Shown one piece after another: positions 27,414-35,546 of a DNA stretch of 64,000 nucleotides. Under the pieces are notes generated by a model. It searched no databases and had not been told where the DNA came from. It worked only from the letters and a program-made list of their open reading frames with translations. Position 1 is the stretch's first letter; each line of letters starts with the position of its first letter. This DNA is from Clostridium estertheticum (lineage in GTDB: Bacteria > Bacillota > Clostridia > Clostridiales > Clostridiaceae), in contig NZ_JAAMNH020000001.1 in the NCBI RefSeq assembly GCF_011065935.2, positions 4,795,001-4,859,000 of the forward strand, read 5' to 3'. A program made the position numbers and the translations under genes.

Positions 27414-28637
27414 TTACTGTATTATTCTTTTACCTATTACAAAGTTATCCGCGTAATAGCCAGTTAATTCAGATATTTTTATAACATCACCAGGTTTAGG
27501 TGAATGCATAAATTTATTATTTCCAATATATATTCCCACATGAGATACTTCAGAAGGTGCAGCTGAATTTGTGGTAAAAAAGACTAAATCCCCATTTTCA
27601 AGATTATTTATATTAACAGATGCACCTATATCTATCTGATCCATAGTCGTTCTAGGCAGATTTATACCAAAGTTTTTATAACTATACTGCACAAACCCCG
27701 AACAATCGAATCCACCACTTAAATATTGACCAGTAGTGTTGAATTTTGCTGGTGTTGCGCCACCCCATAGATAAGGTGTTCCCAAAAATGTGTTTGAATA
27801 CGACACTAAATTATTTCCCGTTGTTTTTGTATCATATTGTTTTCCATTTTCAACATATTCAGCTTTGTCTGATGTAGTAGCAACTACGCTTACATAGGAT
27901 TTATAAATATATCCCCATTCACCAGCATACTTTATTTTATAGAATTCACCTTCACTCCCATATATGTCCACTTTTTCTTTAGGATACTTTTTGCCCATAA
28001 CAATAACATTATTAGCCAATGAAGCTGATTTTCTTACACTTAAAAAATCAGAGGCTGTAATAGTTCCAACTCCAGTAGATTTCAATGCAGGTGTTGGTAC
28101 AGGCGTTGGCGCAGGCGCAGGTGCAGTAGGACTGCTTGTACCCTTTTGCCCTGTAACTTTTACATATAATGAACTTATATAACTCGTTTTACCAGAGTAA
28201 ATTATTTTATAAAAACCATTTGTATCTTCAAGCATTGTCACTTTACTTCCAAGCTTAATAGCCCCCGTCACAGGATAGGTTGGACCAGCTCCAGCCCTTA
28301 CATTTAGACTACTTGCTGTTATAACTCCATATTTTTCTATGTAATAGGGTTTTATGCTTGCTACAATTTTAGTAGTAGGAGTACTTTCTTCTATGTTTAC
28401 ATATGATGTATGTACGTATCCAGTTTCTCCACTAAAACTTATTTTATAAAAATCCCCCTCTTTTCCAAGGGTACTTATATTTGCATTCTTTGAAAGAAAA
28501 CCTGTAATAGAAGAGGTCAGTGAAGGTTTTTCCCTAACACGTAATGATGCTGTATTCACTACTCCACTATCAGCGGATGCAATTTGTGAACTTGCCATCG
28601 TCAATAACATTACTATAAAAGCTATTCTTTTTTTCAT
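27414..28637 (-). CDS. Secreted SH3b / NlpC-P60 cell-wall endopeptidase
   Basis: A 407-residue exported peptidoglycan hydrolase. It has a signal peptide (1-22, cleavage near ASA-DS) and three bacterial SH3 domains (about 24-85, 105-165 and 190-250, each with a LRVREKP- or LNVRAG-like opening and GYVHTSYV- or GYIYKSYV-like end). A Pro/Ala linker follows the second. The catalytic NlpC/P60 domain is about 275-407: FDCSGF (catalytic Cys), SHVGIYIG (His) and KFMHSPKPG. Such enzymes cut gamma-D-Glu-diaminopimelate bonds. It is monocistronic with a long leader of about 200 nt and a 3' palindromic repeat. No c-di-AMP riboswitch was recognised in the leader. Confidence 0.93.
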   Translation of the reverse strand: MKKRIAFIVMLLTMASSQIASADSGVVNTASLRVREKPSLTSSITGFLSKNANISTLGKEGDFYKISFSGETGYVHTSYVNIEESTPTTKIVASIKPYYIEKYGVITASSLNVRAGAGPTYPVTGAIKLGSKVTMLEDTNGFYKIIYSGKTSYISSLYVKVTGQKGTSSPTAPAPAPTPVPTPALKSTGVGTITASDFLSVRKSASLANNVIVMGKKYPKEKVDIYGSEGEFYKIKYAGEWGYIYKSYVSVVATTSDKAEYVENGKQYDTKTTGNNLVSYSNTFLGTPYLWGGATPAKFNTTGQYLSGGFDCSGFVQYSYKNFGINLPRTTMDQIDIGASVNINNLENGDLVFFTTNSAAPSEVSHVGIYIGNNKFMHSPKPGDVIKISELTGYYADNFVIGKRIIQ

Positions 28638-28950
28638 TCGATTACCTTCTCTCTATACTCTAAAATTCAGTTCAAATATATACTATACCTTAACCACTAC
28701 TTATAATTTTTGTTTTACATCTATATTTCGCCATAATGTGATTTATTAGATGGTCATATGTATGCATTCACCCCCTTTATTTTGATTAGTATTAAAACTC
28801 ACATTCAAAAACACTAAGGGAAATATGATTAAGTAGTATTTAGTATTATAGCACTTATATGCTAAATAATTCTTGTTTTTATTAAAAAAATGTTATTATT
28901 AAAAAGAAACATAAAATATATCAATTCTATATAAATATCATAATTTAGGG
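28638..28950 (-). promoter_or_regulatory. Promoter and leader of the NlpC/P60 gene
   Basis: Gene-free 313 bp between divergent genes. On the minus strand an extended -10 TGCTATAAT lies at 28845-28853, predicting a leader of about 200 nt. I see no hairpin-rich aptamer. The right side should include the promoter of the YkvA-like gene. Confidence 0.5.
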
Positions 28951-29370
28951 GTGGTTAAAATCAACAAATTTATTAAAAGAATAAAATCAACGTTTGGCAA
29001 ATTGAAGATAATGCTTAAAAATTTAAAGAAGGAAATTGCTGCCTTATATTTGGCCTCTAAAAGAGATGATGTACCTTGGTATGCTAAAGTAGTAATCCTG
29101 TTGATAGTTGGCTATGCGTTAAGCCCTATTGATTTAATACCCGACTTTATACCTGTATTGGGATATCTTGATGATATAATTATATTGCCTATTGGAATAA
29201 TGTTTGCAATTAGACTAATTCCAAAGAATATTATGAATGAGTGTAGAGAACAGTCAGAAAATATTTTCAAAAACGGTAGACCGAAAAATTGGATTGCAGC
29301 AAGTATCATTATTTTGATTTGGATGATAATAGTAACTTATATTTCAATAAATTTGTTCTCAATATTTTAG
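28951..29370 (+). CDS. YkvA-family (DUF1232) membrane protein
   Basis: Up to 139 residues. The DUF1232 core is unmistakable: VPWYAKVVILLIVGYALSP (about 41-59), IDLIPDFIPVLGYLDDIII (60-78). A C-terminal membrane helix follows at about 115-135. The family is widespread and functionally uncharacterised. The start is uncertain: GTG at 28951 directly abuts AGGGG, leaving no spacing, while an ATG at 29011 would give a 119-residue protein that still contains the domain. It is divergent from the NlpC/P60 gene. Confidence 0.8.
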   Translation: MVKINKFIKRIKSTFGKLKIMLKNLKKEIAALYLASKRDDVPWYAKVVILLIVGYALSPIDLIPDFIPVLGYLDDIIILPIGIMFAIRLIPKNIMNECREQSENIFKNGRPKNWIAASIIILIWMIIVTYISINLFSIF

Positions 29371-29376
29371 TACATA

Positions 29377-29826
29377 TTATTCATTAATAGGAGCCACTCC
29401 TACCTTAAATTTGAAATCTAAAACTTTTGACAATTCATTAATGTCACCTTTAAATGGGAAACATAGTAGTTTATTTTCATTTTCAAAAATCATAAAAAAT
29501 GGCGGTTGGTTTTCAGGAATTATTATATAAACTTCACGTACAAGCGTATTTAACCATTTCCCATGTACCTTAACAGAAGGATAAAGTGGAATTCTAATAG
29601 CATAACCATCATCTGTAAGAGGGTCATTTTTACCATAGATATTATCCACATCCTTTATCCAACTTCCAACCATATTATGGATTTTTGTATTCACTTGAAC
29701 TACTTTCACTACCTTATCTTGCTTTGGATCAAAAATTTCCGCATATTTAAATCCTTCAGCATAAGTTGGTATTGAATGTATTATCATAATAAATAAGAAA
29801 AGAATTATTGCCAATTTTTTAGTCAT
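29377..29826 (-). CDS. Secreted protein of unknown function
   Basis: 149 residues with a clear signal peptide (KKLAIILFLFIMIIHSIPTYA, cleavage near residue 23). The mature part has beta-like segments (YAEIFDPKQDKVVKVVQV, YAIRIPLYPSVKVHGKW, REVYIIIPENQPPFFMIFE). I do not recognise the family. The ATG at 29824-29826 is chosen because GAGGTGAT lies just upstream; an in-frame GTG at 29833-29835 falls within that site. It is convergent with the YkvA-like gene, with 6 bp between stop codons. Confidence 0.72.
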   Translation of the reverse strand: MTKKLAIILFLFIMIIHSIPTYAEGFKYAEIFDPKQDKVVKVVQVNTKIHNMVGSWIKDVDNIYGKNDPLTDDGYAIRIPLYPSVKVHGKWLNTLVREVYIIIPENQPPFFMIFENENKLLCFPFKGDINELSKVLDFKFKVGVAPINE

Positions 29827-29929
29827 AAATATCACCTCTATATTAATCTACCCATAATGAATTGTAGTTATGTTCCAAAGATATATTTTAAAATTACATA
29901 TATTACATCTATCAAGACACATAACAAAT

Positions 29930-29972
29930 AAAAGACTTCATAGGGAGTATAAATCTCCTTGTGAAGTCTTTA
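29930..29972 (-). terminator. Terminator of the SHOCT-domain gene
   Basis: AAAGACTTCA/TGAAGTCTTT stem with further pairing inside (AAGGAGA/TCTCC-like), followed on the minus strand by TTTTATTTG. Confidence 0.85.
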
Positions 29973-30032
29973 ATATTTAAACTTAAGCTCCTGGGTCATG
30001 TACACATATTTCTTAAATAACCATAGTAAATA

Positions 30033-30374
30033 TTAACAACCTTTGAAATAATTTTTAAGGTTCTCTATCCTCTCATCATATTGCTCATCAGTGAAATATC
30101 CCCTTACTTTAAGGTCATTCAAAATTTCAATATATTTTTCATATGCTTCAGGATCTTCTTTTTTATCATTATTATTCTGATATAGATTAATAACCTCTTC
30201 CAGTTCAGTATTATTCAATATACCCATATCTCGAAGTTTAATTAGTTCAGAATCCTGGTTATCTTCTATTAATTCTTCCTGGCTATGCAGCAGTGGATTT
30301 ATTGCTAACCTAACAGCAAAGTAAATGATAGCAAATGAAATTATTATCGATATAAAAAGTCCTCCAAATCCCAT
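30033..30374 (-). CDS. Membrane protein with SHOCT-like tail segments
   Basis: 113 residues. One N-terminal membrane helix (about 5-27) is followed by an acidic cytosolic region with two short helical SHOCT-like segments: LIKLRDMGILNNTELEEVI (about 44-62) and LNDLKVRGYFTDEQYDERI (about 85-103). SHOCT motifs are short C-terminal oligomerisation elements of bacterial membrane proteins; function is unassigned. It is monocistronic with its own terminator. Confidence 0.7.
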   Translation of the reverse strand: MGFGGLFISIIISFAIIYFAVRLAINPLLHSQEELIEDNQDSELIKLRDMGILNNTELEEVINLYQNNNDKKEDPEAYEKYIEILNDLKVRGYFTDEQYDERIENLKNYFKGC

Positions 30375-30543
30375 ATTAACCCTCCAATTCTAATATTTTA
30401 AAATCTAACTTATAATATAAGTGTAAAACAAACTTCATGGAATTATACCATTTTTTACATAAATTTGTATATTTCATAAATAAAATCATAAGTTATTTTT
30501 AAAAATTATACATTAATATTCCATATCCAATTTAAGGTATTAA

Positions 30544-30552
30544 TGGTATAAT
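30544..30552 (+). promoter_or_regulatory. Extended -10 promoter of the 30.7-kb gene
   Basis: TGGTATAAT, an extended -10 match, about 100 bp upstream of the small membrane protein start. No strong -35. The remaining 280-bp gap is AT-rich without other visible features. Confidence 0.5.
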
Positions 30553-30654
30553 TAATTAAATATTCTCTATGGAACTTGTATTTTATCGCACTTTCCCAAA
30601 AGGTAGAATATATGATGCGAATAAGTAAAAATAGTGGGTTAAAGGGGGAAGTAT

Positions 30655-30912
30655 ATGTTGCTTCTAATATTTATTATTCCTTTGCTAATATGGTTTAATA
30701 TATATTTATTCAAAGTTTATTACAAATTCATTTTCAATGATAAAGATGATTTCCAAAATTCTGTAAAGTATACTTTAACACCAGATATTTTTTCGTTGTT
30801 TAAAGGAGACTACTTTAAAGATAAATTTTCTGAGGCTAAGTTGAGTGGGCTAATATTTTTCTGTATCATAACCATTGTTATTGAAATTTTAATAGTAAAA
30901 TATTTAATCTGA
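30655..30912 (+). CDS. Small two-helix membrane protein of unknown function
   Basis: 85 residues: membrane helices at about 2-24 and 64-84 flank a charged loop (FNDKDDFQNSVKYTLTPDIFSLFKGDYFKDKF). The ATG is preceded by GGGGGAAG at good spacing, and an extended -10 promoter lies upstream, supporting it as a real gene. I recognise no family. The following 260 bp to the hydrolase gene shows no gene or repeat. Confidence 0.65.
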   Translation: MLLLIFIIPLLIWFNIYLFKVYYKFIFNDKDDFQNSVKYTLTPDIFSLFKGDYFKDKFSEAKLSGLIFFCIITIVIEILIVKYLI

Positions 30913-31172
30913 TGTAGATAAGGTACTTTCTCTGCACTGATATTTCAAAATGAGCATAAGAACATAAGTAGGATTTTTTAATAGATATGAGGTTCCTGTT
31001 CAATTAGAGGTACAAGATATATATCCTAAAAACACGATAAGTACTACCTTGTAGATAACTGCGTAATAACTATAATTAAAAATTTTTCTAAAATATCTCT
31101 TAATATATTGCCTAATAATGAAAAGAGTATTTAAAATAGGTAGAGTTAATCTTAATGAAGGAGATGAAGTTG

Positions 31173-31970
31173 ATGCGAACACATTGCTTTGCAGAAGTTA
31201 ATGGAACTCGAATCTACTATGAGATGATAGGTGAAGGAGACGTGCTTGTTTTGATTCACAGTGGTTATACTGATTTAAGACTGTGGGATGACCAATTTGA
31301 GTTATTTGGAAAACATTTTAAGGTTATAAGATATGATATAAGAGGGTTTGGTAGGTCAAACAAACCAAGTAAGCCATTCTCACAATTCGAAGACCTTAAG
31401 GAGTTGCTAAATCACTTAGGGATTGATAAGGTACATTTAGTTGGAGTATCTATGGGAGGAAGCATTGCTATTGACTTCACTCTCCAATATCCAGATTCAG
31501 TAGAATGCTTAGTATTAAGTGGCTCTTCGCTAAATGGTTATTTGTATGCAAATGATGAAGCGAGTAGTCAAAGGAATTTGGCAGGAATGTCTATAGTAAA
31601 AAGAGATGAAAATTTTAATCAGTCAGTAGAGTTCATGCTTGATAATCCTATGTGGAGACAAAGTAATCTAAAGACTCGACAACGCTTAAAGAATATGTTT
31701 ATGGATACATCATTAGAATGGGTATTAGATGACTTGGTACAAATAGCCAAACCTCATGCATCAGAAAGACTTTTTGAGATAAGGAAAAGAACATTACTTA
31801 TAGTAGGCACAGAAGACTCATTACCTATTATAGAAATTGCGAGTGTATTGGAATCAGGTATAACTTCGGCAAAGAAAGTTACGGTAAACGGTACTGGACA
31901 TTTACCTAATTTAGATAAACCTGAAGAGTTTAATAAAATTGTATTGGACTTTTTACTCAATAAAAAATAG
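31173..31970 (+). CDS. Alpha/beta-fold hydrolase
   Basis: A 265-residue soluble hydrolase. The oxyanion-hole segment is LVLIHSGYTDLRLWDDQ, the nucleophile elbow GVSMGG (Ser near 93), the acid Asp lies in LLIVGTEDSLP, and the catalytic His in GTGHLPNLDKPEEF. It is closest to the small esterase/3-oxoadipate-enol-lactonase-like group; the substrate cannot be inferred. The start ATG at 31173 is chosen because AAGGAG (31158-31163) sits 9 bp upstream; two earlier in-frame ATGs overlap or precede that site. Confidence 0.85.
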   Translation: MRTHCFAEVNGTRIYYEMIGEGDVLVLIHSGYTDLRLWDDQFELFGKHFKVIRYDIRGFGRSNKPSKPFSQFEDLKELLNHLGIDKVHLVGVSMGGSIAIDFTLQYPDSVECLVLSGSSLNGYLYANDEASSQRNLAGMSIVKRDENFNQSVEFMLDNPMWRQSNLKTRQRLKNMFMDTSLEWVLDDLVQIAKPHASERLFEIRKRTLLIVGTEDSLPIIEIASVLESGITSAKKVTVNGTGHLPNLDKPEEFNKIVLDFLLNKK

Positions 31971-32261
31971 GAAATACAGACAATAAATGTTGAAGCGAAT
32001 TGTATTAAGTTACTACGTAATATTCTTAAACTTAGTCACAAGAGTATATTACTATGCCTTGCATCAAAAAAATCTTGTAGAAGATAAGTGTAGATAATTT
32101 AGGATGGTCTAAGGTGAAATCATGTAGGCTACCGCCTAAAAGATTTTTGAACGAATTTTAAAATAAATAATATTTTATTTTAATATATAGAAAGTTCGCA
32201 GCCTATCGGCTAAAAGATTTTGAGGCCGGTCTGTTTCAAAAAAACATTCAACTCACTCACA
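31971..32261. other. Gene-free repeat-rich stretch with paired mini-hairpins
   Basis: Contains two related sequences, TAGGC-TACC-GCCTA then AAAGATTTTTGA (32125-32150) and AGCC-TATC-GGCT then AAAAGATTTTGA (32200-32223). The hairpin stems differ by compensating changes while the flanks are the same. No coding potential. It leads into the PAL-1 tandem. Confidence 0.5.
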
Positions 32262-32440
32262 TATTATGTCCCCCCAAGGTTTTACCACTCCTTCTACATA
32301 AAAAAAAAGCATAAAATTTCTCCTGCGTGACTTGCAATAAGAAGCGCAGAAACTATTGAAATTCCATTTAGAAATTCTTCTTTTGCGAATATAAAATTCT
32401 CGTGTGCTTGCCAGGAAGCATAACAATTGATAATTGTTAT
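32262..32440. repeat. PAL-1 repeat, left half, interrupted by AACAATTGATAATTGTT hairpin
   Basis: First unit of a 174-bp tandem pair. It shares CCCCCAAGGTTTTACC, CTACATAAAAAAAA, GTGACTTGCAATA and GAAATTCTTCTTTTGCGAA with the next unit. At GCTTGCCAGGA the element is cut short and joined to the hairpin 32420-32440. Confidence 0.8.
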
Positions 32441-32714
32441 ATCCCCCTAAGGTTTTACCTCGCAGCCTACATAAAAAAAAGCATGAAATTTCTCCGAAGT
32501 GACTTGCAATACGAGACGAAGAAACTATTGAAATTTGATTTAGAAATTCTTGTTTTGCGAATGTAAAATTCTCGTAAGCTTGCCAGGACGGCAAGCTTAC
32601 GAACCTGAGGCAGGACGCCGAATGTGAGTGTTAGAGAATTTTACATAAGCAAAACATTAGAATTTCTTAATCAAATTTCTAGTTTCAAGTTCGTTTGCAA
32701 GGCACTTCGGAGAA
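32441..32714. repeat. PAL-1 repeat, full-length copy
   Basis: Second tandem unit, continuing into a complete imperfect palindrome. The outer arms TCTCCGAAGTG (32491-32501) and CACTTCGGAGA (32703-32713) are perfect complements. The central hairpin CGTAAGCTTGCC/GGCAAGCTTACG has loop AGGAC (32573-32601). It ends 16 bp from the stop codon of the minJ-like gene. A 113-codon open frame across 32253-32594 is repeat-derived. Confidence 0.85.
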
Positions 32715-32729
32715 CCTCTGACACTTTTT

Positions 32730-34022
32730 TTATTTCTTATCTATGTCTTTCATTTTTTCTAACACATCTTTAAAGCTTTCATCATCCACCTTTACAATAG
32801 AATTATCTTTTGGTAGCTCCCTCGGTACAATTACTATTCCTAGTCTTTTGTTTCCAGCCATATTGCTATAACTCATGTCCTTTAGTTCTCCAGATGATTT
32901 TTGGATTTTTAAAGACAGTGATTTGAAGTTCCCTTTAATTAAATTCAAAATTTCTTCTTCAGCCTCAATTTTTTTATCATCAATCTGGACTATTAAATCT
33001 CCACTTTGAATTCCCATTTCAAAAGCAGGGGATCTAGGGGCTACTTCTAGTACCATAATTCCATCATCGCTACTAACAAATTTAGGTTTTAAAGTGAGCT
33101 CCATATGCTTTTCTAAACGTATCATTGCTTCATGCAATGCTGCTGCAAATATCAAAATAAAAAATTGAAAAGCTACCCCAAATACTGCTAATTGCGATAT
33201 GCCTGTTAGCAGTACGCCATACCCCATTATTAGTGCTCCTGAAAAAAGGGTCTTCTTACCCTTACTTTTAGTAAAAGTAATGCTGCTATAACCAATAACC
33301 CCATAAAGAGCAATTGAAGCTATAATTGAATTCTTCAAGATTTTAAGAGCTATAGCCCCCCTTATTGCAGGCATCCACTGCGGAGTCATTAAGCTCTGTC
33401 CAGCCACTAGATCTGATGACGCGGAACTTAAAAGTATAAGTATAGCAATTGGTAATGCCCAATATCTTTTTAAGGCAAATCCACCAATAATCTTATTATC
33501 TCTATTTGTAAACACGGGAATGGCTCCTCTTGATCCATCTATCATTACTAAACTTCCCTCTATAATATGTAAAACCCCAACCAAAGTCATTAAGGTAAGA
33601 ATATCTATGTTTATAAAATCTAATTTTGGCATATGTAATATAATAGCTGCATATTTAAAGATTAGGCTGGTTATACCTAAAACTGCACCTGAGTAAGAAA
33701 AACAGATAAATCTAGGCTTAAATGCCATAAAAAACAATGACAACATAAACAATAAATAAATATTTGAATTCTCATCAAAAACTAGCCCTAAAAATGTAAA
33801 CATAAGGCTCGCTACTGCCCCTGCAAGAATTCCTATTACAATTTGAGATATGGTTAACTCAAAAGGTGAATCTAAATTTTCTCCCATTATCATTTTCTGC
33901 ATAACAGCAATCTTCTTATTTTTATTATAAAAAATTAATCCGATCATTATTAATATAAACGCATTTGAAGGATCTACAATTGCTGACGCAACTGCTTTTA
34001 AAGTATGTATTGCAATGTCCAT
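32730..34022 (-). CDS. MinJ-like polytopic membrane protein with C-terminal PDZ domain
   Basis: A 430-residue protein with about eight membrane helices through residue 300 and a PDZ domain at about 320-400 (GIMVLEVAPRSPAFEMGIQSGDLIVQIDD). In Bacillus, minJ (yvjD) lies beside ctpB and ftsEX and its product bridges DivIVA and MinD in division-site selection. The same neighbourhood here supports a MinJ-like assignment, though similarity is mainly architectural. The start ATG 34020-34022 has AGGAG 11 bp upstream; a TTG seven codons earlier lies before that site. The 3' end abuts a PAL-1 repeat. Confidence 0.75.
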   Translation of the reverse strand: MDIAIHTLKAVASAIVDPSNAFILIMIGLIFYNKNKKIAVMQKMIMGENLDSPFELTISQIVIGILAGAVASLMFTFLGLVFDENSNIYLLFMLSLFFMAFKPRFICFSYSGAVLGITSLIFKYAAIILHMPKLDFINIDILTLMTLVGVLHIIEGSLVMIDGSRGAIPVFTNRDNKIIGGFALKRYWALPIAILILLSSASSDLVAGQSLMTPQWMPAIRGAIALKILKNSIIASIALYGVIGYSSITFTKSKGKKTLFSGALIMGYGVLLTGISQLAVFGVAFQFFILIFAAALHEAMIRLEKHMELTLKPKFVSSDDGIMVLEVAPRSPAFEMGIQSGDLIVQIDDKKIEAEEEILNLIKGNFKSLSLKIQKSSGELKDMSYSNMAGNKRLGIVIVPRELPKDNSIVKVDDESFKDVLEKMKDIDKK

Positions 34023-34087
34023 TGAATAAAATTCTCCTTTCAAATTGCTATGAAAAATTATATATTCCCCATATCACCTATGTGTAT

Positions 34088-34137
34088 GCGTTAATCATCC
34101 CCTATGATGGTGAAGTCATCTATGGTTCTGAGATGTT
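34088..34137. repeat. TTAATCATC small repeat
   Basis: GCGTTAATCATCCCCT followed by GGTGAAGTCATC resembles the elements at 12818-12845 and 18821-18871. Weak similarity. Confidence 0.3.
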
Positions 34138-34144
34138 GTTAAAA

Positions 34145-34181
34145 ACCAAGTATCCACCAAAATTATTGGTAGATACTTGGT
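34145..34181 (-). terminator. Terminator of ctpA
   Basis: ACCAAGTATC/GATACTTGGT 10-bp stem with a further ACCAA/TTGGT pairing, followed on the minus strand by TTTTTAAC; 7 bp past the stop codon. Confidence 0.9.
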
Positions 34182-34187
34182 ATGTTA

Positions 34188-35459
34188 TTACTTAATTTTA
34201 CTCTTAGCTATCTCTAATGCTTTTTTGAATTGTGGATCCAAAGTTCTATCATATACTTTCTCTTTAAGTGCTTTTGGATACACCACCTCAATTTCAGGTT
34301 TTATTCCAATATGATGTATATTTTCTCCGTTTGGAGTATAATATTTTGATATAGTTACTTTTAATGCAGTACCATCATCAAAACCATCAACACTTCTAGA
34401 AAGCATAGTTTGAACAACGCCTTTTCCAAATGTTTTTTCGCCCACTAAAGTACCAACCTTATAGTCTCTAACTGCTCCCGCAAAAATTTCTGAAGCACTT
34501 GCACTTCCTTCATCTGTTAATACAGTTAGTGGCATACCTACGGCTAGGCCGCCTACAGACTTATAATCTTTCCTTTTCTTGTTCTTATCTATTGTATAAA
34601 CTATAACTTTTCCTTCAGGTACAAAATTAGAAGTTAGCTCTACACATTGATCTAAAAGACCACCTGGATTTCCTCTTATATCTAATACTAGACTTTTCAT
34701 ACCTTTGCCTTTTAATTCTGCTAATTTTTTATTGAAATTCTTAGCAGTATTTTCATCAAACATTGTAAGTTGAATGTAGCCAATATTTTTGTCTAACATT
34801 TCACCTTTAACTGTTATCAAATCTATTTTAGCACGTTTGACGCTAACTTCAAAAACGCCTTTATCTTTTCTATTAAGCGTTAACTTGACAGCTTCATTTT
34901 CCTTGCCTTTCATCATTGTAACAGCTTTTTCTAGTTCTTTTCCTGTGACAGCTATGTCATTAACCTTTTCAATAACATCTCCAGGAAGTATTCCTGCACT
35001 TTTAGCTGGTGATGGATCGAAAGGTGCAATTACAACTATATTGTCTTCTTTAACTCCTACTTGTAAGCCAAGTCCAGTATAAGCGCCTACTGCTGTAGCA
35101 TTAAAATCTGCATACTCTTTTTTGTTCATAAAAACTGTATATGGATCCTCTAATGAATTAGTCATGCCCTTTATAGCACCCTCTACTAAAACATCATCAC
35201 TGATTTTACCATCGTAGTACTCATATAATTTGTCTCTTACTAAAAATAGTTTTTGGAACTTTAATACTTGTTCATAATCTTCTCTTCCAATTATTACTTT
35301 TCCATTGGGAGTTCCTAAGGAAATTTTGTTTGAAACTACTAGGGTTATGGCGTTAGTAACCAGTACTATAACTATAATCCAAATAATTCGTTTTATTTTT
35401 TTAGGTTTGTGTGCTCCATCGTTATATTGCACAGTTTTAAACTTATTTTCATCGCCCAT
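34188..35459 (-). CDS. S41-family C-terminal processing protease with PDZ domain
   Basis: A 423-residue membrane-anchored, externally facing serine protease. It has an N-terminal helix (about 22-42) and a PDZ domain (about 110-195, YTGLGLQVGVKEDNIVVIAP, SAGILPGDVIEKVND). The S41 catalytic domain has the Ser in TDEGSASASEIF and the Lys in VGEKTFGKG. CtpB of Bacillus processes SpoIVFA during sporulation; other members trim cell-wall factors. The start at 35459 is favoured by GAGGTG just upstream; an in-frame GTG at 35466-35468 falls in that site. Located between ftsX and the minJ-like gene, as in Bacillus. Confidence 0.92.
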   Translation of the reverse strand: MGDENKFKTVQYNDGAHKPKKIKRIIWIIVIVLVTNAITLVVSNKISLGTPNGKVIIGREDYEQVLKFQKLFLVRDKLYEYYDGKISDDVLVEGAIKGMTNSLEDPYTVFMNKKEYADFNATAVGAYTGLGLQVGVKEDNIVVIAPFDPSPAKSAGILPGDVIEKVNDIAVTGKELEKAVTMMKGKENEAVKLTLNRKDKGVFEVSVKRAKIDLITVKGEMLDKNIGYIQLTMFDENTAKNFNKKLAELKGKGMKSLVLDIRGNPGGLLDQCVELTSNFVPEGKVIVYTIDKNKKRKDYKSVGGLAVGMPLTVLTDEGSASASEIFAGAVRDYKVGTLVGEKTFGKGVVQTMLSRSVDGFDDGTALKVTISKYYTPNGENIHHIGIKPEIEVVYPKALKEKVYDRTLDPQFKKALEIAKSKIK

Positions 35460-35546
35460 TTTATACACCTCTTTGTAATTCTCTATATATTATTTATGTA
35501 AATATAATAAATTTATAACACTAACAAGAAAATAAATATATTGTAT

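Noticed and set aside
28638..28850. Possible c-di-AMP (ydaO-type) riboswitch before the NlpC/P60 gene
   Set aside because: The leader is long enough and the gene class is typical, but none of the conserved aptamer segments can be seen.
32253..32594. 113-codon minus-strand open frame
   Set aside because: It runs entirely through the tandem PAL-1 repeats, has no ribosome site and its product has Cys/Phe-rich repeat-derived composition.
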